Assembly (NCBI RefSeq): GCF_019904175.1
Contig: NZ_CP061913.1
Span: 868,001-932,000 of the forward strand
DNA: 64,000 nt
Source of the DNA: Dactylosporangium vinaceum
GTDB lineage: Bacteria > Actinomycetota > Actinomycetes > Mycobacteriales > Micromonosporaceae
Direction: 5' to 3'
Shown here: piece after piece, positions 54,065 through 61,909 of the stretch
Position numbering within the stretch: the first letter of the stretch is position 1
Layout: each line of letters starts with the position of its first letter
The notes under the pieces: generated by a model
The model's input: the letters and a program-made list of their open reading frames with translations, nothing else
Databases searched by the model: none
What the model was told of the DNA's origin: nothing
Position numbers and translations under genes: made by a program

Positions 54065-56032
54065 GTGGAAGCTCACCGTACGACAGCCGTCCGCGCCGAC
54101 TCCGGTGCGGGACGGGCATCATGGCGGGACTGCCAGGCCGCAGCCAGGGCGGTCCGCGAGGCGGAGTTCGGTGACGAGGCGCTCAGCGTCGTCCGGCCGC
54201 GAGGCGTGCTAGGCATCTTCCGGGCACGGGCCCCGCTGGCGGTGATGCTCTACGCCGCCAGCCGGGACGGGCGGCTGGTGTGGCGAAGCCCCGGCGCGTT
54301 TGCCCTCCTACGGCCGCCGACTGACAAGGCGATGCGGCGTCCACCCGGGCTGCGCCCTGCGCTGCTGCGCCTGGTGGATCGGCGATGGGACTTCCTCGCG
54401 ATGGCGCTACCGCCCGGTATCGCGCTGCTGAGCACGCTGATCCTGGCGCTGTCAGTGGACGTGGTCGGCCGGACTGCTGTGATCATCGTTGGGCTGCCGC
54501 TCGCCCTCCTCGCCGCGTTGTACCTGGCGATCCTCATGACGCTGATGCTGGTGATCGCGGTCCGGCGGACGTACCGCGACTTCCGGCACCCGCAGCGTCC
54601 GCGCGACGTTGCTCTGGCCGATCTGTTGCCGTCGTACCGGTGGTCGATGATCCTGTGCCATCAGGAGGATCCGCAGCACGCGGAGGAGTTGTTGCGGGCC
54701 GTCGACCGGCACTTCGGCCGGCTGCTGGTCGGCGAGGCGCGGCGAGTCGGCGACGAGATCGGGGTCACCATGCTCGGCGCGACCGCAGCCGCGACGCTGG
54801 TGTGTATCAGTGCGGGGATCACGACCGGGCCGATGCGTGGACGGGTAGCCCGCTGGTCCGGTGGCGACATCGTCGACGCGGCGACGCTGCGGGTCACCGC
54901 GAAGCGGTCCCGCCGCTTGTTTCCGCAGTTCGACCGGGGGGCATTCGCGTTCTGGTATCTGGGCGGCGTCACCGCACTGCTGGCGCTGATGGCGACGCTC
55001 GTGCCGGACTGGGAACGCGATACGTGCGGCGCGGCCGACTGCGCGGGCCGGCCCACGTCATACCTGGAAGCACTGCACTGGCTTATGCAGCGGCTCTTCT
55101 TCACGGATCCGGAGGGCCTGTCGCCCAAATCGTACGAGGCCTGGACGGTCGGCTGGACGGTCAGCCTGCTCACCCCCGTGGGCGTGCTCGTCCTGATCGC
55201 GGCCGCCTTCCGATTCCGCAGAGCGAGGAAGACCGACATGGAGCTGAACGAGGCTGCAGAGGCTGTCCTGCACCAGACGACTACCGTTCTGCTGCTGGTC
55301 GCCACACCAATCGAGCGGACCGCTGTGCTCGCAGCCGTCCGGGCGGCTAACGACACCGAACCCGAAGTCCGTTTCGTGCAGAGCCAGACCGTGTTGAATC
55401 TGGGCAGGATCTCAGGCGCTGAGATCCTGCTGGTGCAGACCGGCCCAGGCGCTGTCGGGCCGAGTGCGGCCGCGATCACCGCCGCGGCGCTGATCCAGAA
55501 CGTCTCGCCTGACTACATCATCCTCACCGGCCTGTGCTTCGGCCTGCGCCCCGAACGGCAGGCTCTCGGCAACGTCGTGGTCAGTGCCCAGATGCGCGCA
55601 ATCGACCATCGCAAGGTTCTCGACGGGATCGACGGCACTCAGCAGACGCTCATCCGGGGCGATCTGGTCTCCGCATCGACCCGTCTAACCCAGAGCTTCG
55701 CGGCTCTCGAATACAACTTCACCTGCACCACCGTGCACCACGGCACGATGCTGTCCTCGAGCACGTTGGTCAACTCGGAACAACTGGTCGACGAGCTCCT
55801 CCGGATCGATCCGGAGGCCCAGGGTGGCGAGATGGAGGGCGCCGGGGTCTACGCGGCGGCGGCGCCTGAGAAGACCGACTGGATCATTGTGAAGGGGATC
55901 TGCGACTGGGGGCACGACAAGACCGACGACGCGCAACGGCTCGCCGCCGACAACGCCGCCGCATTCGTCGTTCACGTCATCAAGCACGGCGCTCTCGACA
56001 ACGCTCCGGTCGGAGGGGCGCAACGGCGGTAG
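54065..56032 (+). CDS. polytopic membrane protein fused to a nucleosidase domain
   Basis: The 655-residue product has a helical cytoplasmic N-terminus, about four TM helices (about 110-131, 137-165, 296-313, 362-383) with a Cys-containing extracytoplasmic loop (CGAADCAGR, about 321-329), and a C-terminal phosphorylase/nucleosidase domain (about 405-645). The domain has LVATPIERTAV, GPGAVGPSAAAITAA, ILTGLCFGLRPERQALGNVV, the ribose-binding GEMEGAG (588-594) and the base-side GICDWGHDKTDD (611-622), so it looks catalytically intact. Membrane fusion of this domain is unusual. RBS GAGGAG precedes GTG 54065. Confidence 0.8.
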   Translation: MEAHRTTAVRADSGAGRASWRDCQAAARAVREAEFGDEALSVVRPRGVLGIFRARAPLAVMLYAASRDGRLVWRSPGAFALLRPPTDKAMRRPPGLRPALLRLVDRRWDFLAMALPPGIALLSTLILALSVDVVGRTAVIIVGLPLALLAALYLAILMTLMLVIAVRRTYRDFRHPQRPRDVALADLLPSYRWSMILCHQEDPQHAEELLRAVDRHFGRLLVGEARRVGDEIGVTMLGATAAATLVCISAGITTGPMRGRVARWSGGDIVDAATLRVTAKRSRRLFPQFDRGAFAFWYLGGVTALLALMATLVPDWERDTCGAADCAGRPTSYLEALHWLMQRLFFTDPEGLSPKSYEAWTVGWTVSLLTPVGVLVLIAAAFRFRRARKTDMELNEAAEAVLHQTTTVLLLVATPIERTAVLAAVRAANDTEPEVRFVQSQTVLNLGRISGAEILLVQTGPGAVGPSAAAITAAALIQNVSPDYIILTGLCFGLRPERQALGNVVVSAQMRAIDHRKVLDGIDGTQQTLIRGDLVSASTRLTQSFAALEYNFTCTTVHHGTMLSSSTLVNSEQLVDELLRIDPEAQGGEMEGAGVYAAAAPEKTDWIIVKGICDWGHDKTDDAQRLAADNAAAFVVHVIKHGALDNAPVGGAQRR

Positions 56033-56109
56033 GCGGGCGGTAGCCGGGAGCGTGAGACTGCCAGCAGAGTGCGCGGTCCTCGTGCCCCCAGACTTCGAAG
56101 GAGCGAAGC

Positions 56110-56793
56110 ATGAACCGTGCCGTGTCGCATCGCCGAGTGACGGCCGCGCTCGTCTGCGCAACGCTGCTCGCGATCCCCGGCTGTGCCGACGGGCCGGACA
56201 AGCCGGACAAGCCGGGTGCCGCACCGCCGTCCGTGGCCGCATCGACTGCGGCCACGGACGGCTCGTCGACCATTGCGCCGTCGGCGACTGCCAGCAGTAT
56301 CGACACCAGCGTTCCGGACGTCGTCGCCCGGCGGCTGCCGGAGGCGGAAGAGCTGCTCCGGCGGCACGGCTTCCTCGCCATCCGCACCGTCGACGCCACC
56401 GGGCAGGGCCGAACGGTGCTCGAGAAGAACAACTGGGTCGTGCGGACCCAGATACCGGCGGCCGGCGCCCCGGCGTCGCCCGGCCTGACCGTGCAGCTCA
56501 AAGTGGCGAAGCCGACCGATGAACAGGCTGAGGGTACGGTTGTCAAAGGGGTTGTACCGAACGTGGTCTGCAAGGATCTGCAGTCCGCGCAGGACGCGTT
56601 GCGCGCTGCGGGCTTCTACGTCCTCACTCCCCACGACGGACTCGGCCAGGGCCGTATCGCACTTGTCGATCGCAACTGGGTGGTGGTCGGACAGTCGGTT
56701 GAGCCAGGCACGGCGCCAGACCTCAAGACTCACATCGAGCTGACGGTCGTCAAATACGGCGAGCCCGTCGGCAACTCCGGCTGCAAGTCCTGA
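56110..56793 (+). CDS. PASTA-domain lipoprotein
   Basis: The 227-residue product has a signal peptide with lipobox AIPGC (Cys about 25), a Ser/Ala/Pro linker and two PASTA domains. The first is VPDVVARRLPEAEELLRRHG (about 68-87) and its strand WVVRTQIPAAGA. The second is VPNVVCKDLQSAQDALRAAG (about 149-168) and WVVVGQSVEPGTAPD. PASTA domains bind peptidoglycan fragments and usually sit on PknB-type kinases; here they sit on a lipoprotein without a kinase. AAGGAG precedes the ATG by 6 bp. It is the last gene before a strong hairpin. Confidence 0.85.
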   Translation: MNRAVSHRRVTAALVCATLLAIPGCADGPDKPDKPGAAPPSVAASTAATDGSSTIAPSATASSIDTSVPDVVARRLPEAEELLRRHGFLAIRTVDATGQGRTVLEKNNWVVRTQIPAAGAPASPGLTVQLKVAKPTDEQAEGTVVKGVVPNVVCKDLQSAQDALRAAGFYVLTPHDGLGQGRIALVDRNWVVVGQSVEPGTAPDLKTHIELTVVKYGEPVGNSGCKS

Positions 56794-56876
56794 CCCGGCA
56801 GCGTTCTTCACCCGTCGTCGGGTCGTAGCCCGTCCCTCAGGCACGGCAACGGCAGAAATTCGATATCAGCACATCA

Positions 56877-56910
56877 GACGGCCCGACCGCGAACGCGCGG
56901 CCGGGCCGTC
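56877..56910 (+). terminator. terminator of the 47.3-56.8 kb operon
   Basis: A hairpin with arms GACGGCCCGACCGCG and CGCGGCCGGGCCGTC (one internal mismatch) and an AACG loop starts 84 bp after the PASTA lipoprotein stop. No T-run follows. Confidence 0.7.
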
Positions 56911-56950
56911 GATATGTCCGGAGGCGACGCAACCCCATATAAACGTCTAC

Positions 56951-56979
56951 TTGACATAAATGCTGAGCGGATTTAATGT
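56951..56979 (+). promoter_or_regulatory. near-consensus promoter of the secreted peptide gene
   Basis: TTGACA (56951-56956) and TAATGT (56974-56979) are exactly 17 bp apart. GACATAAAT and ATTTAATGTC around the spacer form an interrupted inverted repeat. The start codon of the peptide gene is about 136 bp downstream, leaving a long 5' leader. The half-site resembles the palindrome at 43316. Confidence 0.7.
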
Positions 56980-57121
56980 CGTAGTGACACAAAAATCCGA
57001 TGGAACATCCGGATCGTGTCGAGCGCCAACCCCGGAGGCCGGCCACCTCCGGTCCAGGAAGAGCCCGGGTCTGCACCGGTTCCGGCACGTACCGATCATC
57101 CTGTAGGAGAGGAACATCACC

Positions 57122-57295
57122 ATGCGCAAGCTTCTGCTCGGCCTGTTCATCGCGGCCGCCGTCCCTGTGGGGGCGACTGTCGCCGCATCGCTCGCCACTC
57201 CGCCCGGCGCGAACGCGACAGTCAATCTGGCGACCAGTCCGCCGGCCTGCCCGATGGGCACCAACTGGGACTCCGTGCTCCAGCGCTGCCGCTGA
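57122..57295 (+). CDS. 57-residue secreted peptide with two C-terminal cysteines
   Basis: I translated this short frame directly. It encodes MRKLLLGLFIAAAVPVGATV then AASLATPPGANATVNLATSP and PACPMGTNWDSVLQRCR. The first 25 residues are a classical signal peptide, with a likely cut near ASLA or GANA, leaving a mature peptide of about 25-30 residues with two Cys (43 and 56) that could form a disulfide loop. AGGAG lies about 8 nt upstream of the ATG. It has its own near-consensus promoter and a perfect terminator, so it is probably made in large amounts. A signal, toxin or surface peptide are all possible; no family is recognised. Confidence 0.7.
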   Translation: MRKLLLGLFIAAAVPVGATVAASLATPPGANATVNLATSPPACPMGTNWDSVLQRCR

Positions 57296-57338
57296 CGATT
57301 CTGCCGCCAAAATGGTTGGCGGCCCGCATTGACGACAG

Positions 57339-57372
57339 GAACCGGGCGGGTCAGCGCTGGCCCGCCCGGTTC
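57339..57372 (+). terminator. terminator of the secreted peptide gene
   Basis: Perfect 12-bp arms GAACCGGGCGGG (57339-57350) and CCCGCCCGGTTC (57361-57372) enclose a 10-nt loop, 44 bp after the peptide stop. No T-run follows. The rest of the 57296-57709 gap contains a small GC hairpin (57617-57634) and no gene I can support. Confidence 0.8.
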
Positions 57373-57709
57373 AACTGCTTTCCGGCTCGCCCAGCTCGAG
57401 CGGGCGGGGTGCATCGAAGCCGGAATCCGGTAGTCGTATGGCATAAAACCGGAAGCCTCCGGCGCAACACTGGCCGTGACAAGCCAGGTCGAACCGGCGA
57501 AACGGCCCGGCACAACCCACCCTTCGATTTGCGGGACATCCGTGCGGCGTCGCCGCCGTCATCAATAGGAGGCGGCCGACCGGTGAGCCGCCGCCCGACC
57601 CGGCCCAACGTTGTAACCCCCGCGCCTACGGGGGCGCGGCGGACGTCTGGTCGTCGACACGGATCGGTCCGAGTCGGCGCCGTGTGTCCGCCGCAGACGG
57701 CGGCCGGAT

Positions 57710-58552
57710 TTGGCTGATCGGCTGCACTTGCTTCGGATAGCGGCGCGGCGCTCGTCTCCGTCGATACGGTGCAGCACATCAGCAGGTCGCGACCTGTCCA
57801 TCAATGTCCAGACAAAACAGTTCGAGGTGCACGAGACCGTGTCGCTCCCCATTGCGCCCAGCGACAGATCCGAGGGGTCCGAGTATCCGGTGGTTGGGTC
57901 GACGACTCTGTTGCCGGCCACCCGGCGATGGCTGCTGCTGCCACCTCGGCGCAGTGTCGGCGACCTGCCGCCGCGCCCGGCCGGCTCCGTGCTTGTCTTC
58001 CAGACAGACGGGCGCTTCGTCGTCGCGCCGAGCGGCGCCGGCATGCTGAAGTCCGAAATAGCCGTTCATGCCGAGGCGGCCGTCGTGATCTCGACCCGCC
58101 GGGAGATGGTGCCGGCCATCGTGCCGCTGCCGTCGACGTCTCGTGACTGCATCGTGCTCGAGGTCGGCTTCAGCTGTCGTGTGCTGGATCCGATTTCTGT
58201 GCTCGAAGCGGGCTGCTTCGACGCCCGGCCACAGCTGGAGAGCTATCTGCTCGACGACGATGTGCTGCGGATGCTGGGCGCGCGCGACGATGTCGCGGCG
58301 AACCCCGAGGTCGCCAAGCGCATCCTGGCCCGGATCTTCGCCCGGATGGAACTGGAGCCGCCCGAACTGCCCGGCATCTCGGCCGTAGTCGTGGGCACTC
58401 GCGTGAAGATCCAGGCCGAGATACCGCAGCAGCGACGCGCTTCCGAGGACTACTACCTCCACCAAGACGAAACTGACCGGCTCGGCGCCAGCGCGTCGTT
58501 CGGGCCGGTCGGCGGCGATTTCGACAGTTCCCTGCCGGGCGACGGCTTCTGA
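57710..58552 (+). CDS. SPFH/band-7-like protein, start uncertain
   Basis: The frame opens at a TTG (57710) and would give 280 residues; GTG 57827 is an alternative that removes 39 residues of poor coding character. The well-formed part contains SVLVFQTDGRFVVAPSGAGM, IAVHAEAAVVISTRREMV and the SPFH-like strand pattern DCIVLEVGFSCRVLDPISVL followed by ARPQLESYLLDDDVLRML and a helical KRILARIFARMELEPPEL. The resemblance to SPFH is by fold pattern only. No TM segment or signal is seen. It is the first gene of the final operon, 39 bp before the DUF4407 gene. Confidence 0.55.
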   Translation: MADRLHLLRIAARRSSPSIRCSTSAGRDLSINVQTKQFEVHETVSLPIAPSDRSEGSEYPVVGSTTLLPATRRWLLLPPRRSVGDLPPRPAGSVLVFQTDGRFVVAPSGAGMLKSEIAVHAEAAVVISTRREMVPAIVPLPSTSRDCIVLEVGFSCRVLDPISVLEAGCFDARPQLESYLLDDDVLRMLGARDDVAANPEVAKRILARIFARMELEPPELPGISAVVVGTRVKIQAEIPQQRRASEDYYLHQDETDRLGASASFGPVGGDFDSSLPGDGF

Positions 58553-58591
58553 CGTCGCCCCGACCTCCGGCTTTGGGAAGGCAACGAACCC

Positions 58592-60061
58592 ATGACTGAT
58601 GACACCTTGCCGATCGACGAACAGCCGCCCCCTGCTCCCGGCGTAGCTGCGCACGAGATGACTGGACACGAGGAACTCGGCGCAGATGCTGCAGAGGCGC
58701 CGCCGCGCTGGGGTCCCGGTCGGCTGCTTCGGCTGTGCACGGGCGTGGACGAGTCCGTGCTGAGTGGCATTGCCAGCGAACGTCCGCGGTACACCGCGAT
58801 GGGCGGCGTGGTGTTCGGCACCGCGGCCATGGCGATGGGGTCCATGACGTACGCGCTGATGTGCGTCTTCGACGGCTTCCGCCTCTTCACCGTTGGCGTC
58901 GTGATCGTCTGGGGTCTGTTCATCCTCAGCCTCGACCGCTGGATGATGGCCGGCGGGCCCATTCGGGGCGGATCCGGCGCCTGGCGCAAGGTCGTGCCGC
59001 GACTCATGCTGTCAATAGCACTTGGCGTTATCGTCGCCGAGCCCTTGCTGCTGGGTGTTTTTCACACGGCGATCCAGGAGCGGGTCGATCGCGATCGAGC
59101 CACGGAGATCACCGACCGTGAAAGCAAGCTGCGCGACTGCAATCCGACGCCGGGCACACCGGATGCCACCAGCCCGGCAGTAACCGGGCCGGCCTGCGAC
59201 GGTTACCGGCTGGTCATCGACGGCTCGCCGGAGTCGATCCAGCAGGAGCTCACCGCGACCGAGGCCAGCGAGAAGAGCATGCGGGCGAACTTCGACGCCG
59301 ATGCGAAGACCCACGCGGACCTGCAGGAGAAGGCCCGGCTGGAGTGCAACGGCACTCCCGGGGCCGGTCTCACCGGCAACTATGGCGAAGGGGTGAACTG
59401 CAAGCGGCTGCGCAAGGAGGCTGACGACTTCTACGCGGCTCACCAAATGGCGGAGAACAATCAGCGCCTCAACCAGCTTACCGACAAGATCAAGAAGCTC
59501 AACGAGGACCTGGCGAATGCTCGGCAACACTACGCGGACAACCGCAACGTGGCGATCGGTAAAGAGCTGGACAAGATTCGCGCCCGGCACAAGGGAGTGG
59601 GCCTGCTGGAGCGCTTCGCAGCCCTCCACGACCTGGTGGGCGAGGATAGTTACGTCCAGGCCGCGCAGTGGGGGCTGCGCATCTTCCTGATCGTCGTCGA
59701 CATGCTGCCGGTGCTGCTCAAGGCGTTCACCGGTGAGACACCCTACGACCGTGTCGTCGCCGAGCACGTCCGCCGACGCGAGGAGCTGGAGAAAGAGCGC
59801 ACCAAGACACGCCTGCTCCAGCAGCGCAACGTCGAGACCTACCGGCGTCGCCGCAGCGATCTGCAGGGGCACGCCTGGCGCCGCACGCTCAGCCAGGAAC
59901 TGCGCGTCCAGCTCGGCCGGGTTGACGCCGACCGGCAGGAGATGCTGGCCGCGCGCGAGCGGCTCCTGCTGCGGGCCGCCCTCGGGCCGGCGATCGCGCC
60001 GGAGGACCCCGAGGACACGCAAGAGCTGATTATCGAGCCCACGCCCGGAGGTGACCGGTGA
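58592..60061 (+). CDS. DUF4407 membrane protein with extended coiled coil
   Basis: The 489-residue product has three TM helices early (about 68-90, 96-114, 135-157), a long extracytoplasmic or periplasm-facing helical segment (about 165-350; repeated charged heptads, with Cys pairs in LECNG and VNCKRLRKEA), a fourth TM (about 364-386) and a cytoplasmic Arg/Glu-rich coiled-coil tail. This is the DUF4407 layout. Such proteins occur next to vWA, kinase and PP2C genes in actinobacterial clusters. It is coupled to the vWA gene by a 4-bp overlap. Confidence 0.82.
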   Translation: MTDDTLPIDEQPPPAPGVAAHEMTGHEELGADAAEAPPRWGPGRLLRLCTGVDESVLSGIASERPRYTAMGGVVFGTAAMAMGSMTYALMCVFDGFRLFTVGVVIVWGLFILSLDRWMMAGGPIRGGSGAWRKVVPRLMLSIALGVIVAEPLLLGVFHTAIQERVDRDRATEITDRESKLRDCNPTPGTPDATSPAVTGPACDGYRLVIDGSPESIQQELTATEASEKSMRANFDADAKTHADLQEKARLECNGTPGAGLTGNYGEGVNCKRLRKEADDFYAAHQMAENNQRLNQLTDKIKKLNEDLANARQHYADNRNVAIGKELDKIRARHKGVGLLERFAALHDLVGEDSYVQAAQWGLRIFLIVVDMLPVLLKAFTGETPYDRVVAEHVRRREELEKERTKTRLLQQRNVETYRRRRSDLQGHAWRRTLSQELRVQLGRVDADRQEMLAARERLLLRAALGPAIAPEDPEDTQELIIEPTPGGDR

Positions 60062-60837
60062 ACAGCGTTCCTCGGGCCGGCGCCATGGTGCTGCGGTACT
60101 ACATGGTCTACATCGTGCTCGACGCCTCCCTGTCGATGCGCATCGACCTGCGCACTGGGGAGGTGGACCCCGAGGATCTGCGCAATACCCCGCTGGGCCA
60201 GTTCACCGGGTTGCTGGTGCCTATGCTGTTCCAGCTCGCGGAGAATCCGGTGGTCAACTCGCTGATCTCGGTCGGCGTTGTCGCGTTCAACGATCGCGCC
60301 GAGGCGCTGCGTGACATGAGCACCCTGACCAGGCCGAGCGTCATAAGATCTCCGAGTCGCGGCCGGAGCACCGACTACGCCGCGGTGCTGCGGCATCTTG
60401 TGGACCACCACGGCCCGGACGCGGCCCGGGTCCGCCAGGAGCGGAAGCGGCCGGAGGCGGTGATCACGACCGCCCGCCCATGGGTCTTCTTCGTCACCGA
60501 CGGCCGCCCCTACGCCAATGGGCGCGATCAGAACATCGACGAGTGGATGCCCCATCGTGAGGCCTTGACCGGTGGCGACATCAAAGCGCGGATCGTCACG
60601 ATCGGTCTGCGGGGCGCCCACGAGGATACGCTGTGGCGCCTCGCAACGGGCGGCGACGGACCCACCCGCAACGCCTTCATCGCGCGGCAGGACGCAGATC
60701 CGGCCGCCTTGTCCAGCAGCGTGGTCAAGGCGATCCGGCACAGCATCACCCGTTCGCTGAGCTCCGGCGGTTCGGGCACGGTGCTGTTCGAAGTGCCCGA
60801 GGGCATGCGTCGCATCGACGGAGGTCGCCGTGACTGA
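60058..60837 (+). CDS. TerY-like vWA-domain protein
   Basis: The 259-residue product is a stand-alone von Willebrand A domain. The MIDAS metal site is complete: VLDASLSMRI (Asp22, Ser24, Ser26), the Thr in GRSTDYAAVL (Thr105) and VTDGRPYANG (Asp148). It groups with TerY, the vWA member of the TerY-P triad (vWA, PP2C, protein kinase) known from tellurite/stress-response contexts. Here the next two genes are exactly PP2C and kinase. It overlaps the DUF4407 gene by 4 bp and the PP2C gene by 8 bp. Confidence 0.88.
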   Translation: MNSVPRAGAMVLRYYMVYIVLDASLSMRIDLRTGEVDPEDLRNTPLGQFTGLLVPMLFQLAENPVVNSLISVGVVAFNDRAEALRDMSTLTRPSVIRSPSRGRSTDYAAVLRHLVDHHGPDAARVRQERKRPEAVITTARPWVFFVTDGRPYANGRDQNIDEWMPHREALTGGDIKARIVTIGLRGAHEDTLWRLATGGDGPTRNAFIARQDADPAALSSSVVKAIRHSITRSLSSGGSGTVLFEVPEGMRRIDGGRRD

Positions 60838-61909
60838 TCGGCCCCTCGTCATCGTGGCCCTGCTCATCGGACTCATCGTGCTGTTGGTCGTCGTCGCCAT
60901 GCGCCGGGGGTTACTGAGCAGCCGAGTCGCGGCGGTTCCGGCGCCGCCCGCCCGCGTCTCGCTGCGCCGGCCACGGGCATCACGTCCGCCGCGCGGCCTG
61001 TACCGGGCGGTGCGACGGCTTGCGCGCCTCCGATTCCGGCTGCGGCCGGCGCCGGACCAGGACCGCCTCACCGCTCCCCTGATCATCAGCGACCAGCACC
61101 TGGATCTCCCCGAACCGGGGCTGGGTGCCGGGGCGCTGGTGGGCTGCACCGGTCACAGCGCCTGGTTCCGGGGCGGATGCACGCCGCGCGAGCCCGCCGC
61201 CGGTCTCGTCGTGCGTGGCGCGGTGCTTCGGGGGCTCAGTCACGCGGTCGACGGCACCGTCGGCCAGGACGCGTCAGGCGCGCTGTGGCATCAGCGTTCG
61301 GGCTCGCTCTATCTGGCCGTGGCCGACGGCGTCGGCTCTCTGCCCGATTCGGCTCGGGCCGCATATACGGCCGTGCGGTCTGTGCTGCAGGAGGCGCCTG
61401 CGCGCCCGGGACATGTGAATCTGGCCGAACACGCTCCGCAGCTGTTCGCTCGAGTCGGGCAGGCCGTCAGCGGGAGTCTGCCGGGGGGTGAGACGGGCGC
61501 CCCGACTGGAGCGACAACGCTGCTGCTGGCCGAGATCCGCCCGGTACTCGGCGGTGCTTTGGCGGTCGTGTGCGGCGTTGGTGACTCCGAGGCCTGGCTC
61601 CTCGACGGCGACGGCTGGCGCCCCATCCATCACGAGCGGGACGGCGGCGGCGAGGAGAACAGCACCCGTCAGTTGCCCCGGCATCCCGAGCCGAAGACCT
61701 ACTCCTTCGAGGTCGCCAGCGGCTCGGTGGTACTGCTGGCAACGGACGGGTTCGCCGGCGCAATCGGCACCCGCCGATCGCCGTTGGCGCGGGAGTTGCA
61801 GCACCGCTGGACCAGCGTTCCGACGCCGCTGGAGTTCGTCACCCATGTCGACTTCGTCGACGAGTACTGGATCGACGACCGGACGGCGGTGGCGGTATGG
61901 GTCCGGTGA
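60830..61909 (+). CDS. membrane-anchored PP2C-type protein phosphatase
   Basis: The 359-residue product has one N-terminal TM helix (about 5-23), a basic Pro/Arg linker and a PP2C-like domain (about 105-359). Metal-binding motifs are present: QDASG (about 146-150), LAVADGVGSL (Asp166), GDSEAW (251-256), LLATDGF (about 302-308) and the final DDRTAVAVW (349-357). It would remove phosphate from Ser/Thr, opposing the adjacent kinase. It overlaps the vWA gene by 8 bp and the kinase gene by 4 bp, indicating translational coupling. Confidence 0.88.
   Translation: MTDRPLVIVALLIGLIVLLVVVAMRRGLLSSRVAAVPAPPARVSLRRPRASRPPRGLYRAVRRLARLRFRLRPAPDQDRLTAPLIISDQHLDLPEPGLGAGALVGCTGHSAWFRGGCTPREPAAGLVVRGAVLRGLSHAVDGTVGQDASGALWHQRSGSLYLAVADGVGSLPDSARAAYTAVRSVLQEAPARPGHVNLAEHAPQLFARVGQAVSGSLPGGETGAPTGATTLLLAEIRPVLGGALAVVCGVGDSEAWLLDGDGWRPIHHERDGGGEENSTRQLPRHPEPKTYSFEVASGSVVLLATDGFAGAIGTRRSPLARELQHRWTSVPTPLEFVTHVDFVDEYWIDDRTAVAVWVR

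Noticed and set aside
57617..57634. Terminator or promoter-proximal hairpin before the SPFH-like gene
   Set aside because: Only a 6-bp GC stem with a 6-nt loop and no other signal; too weak to list separately.
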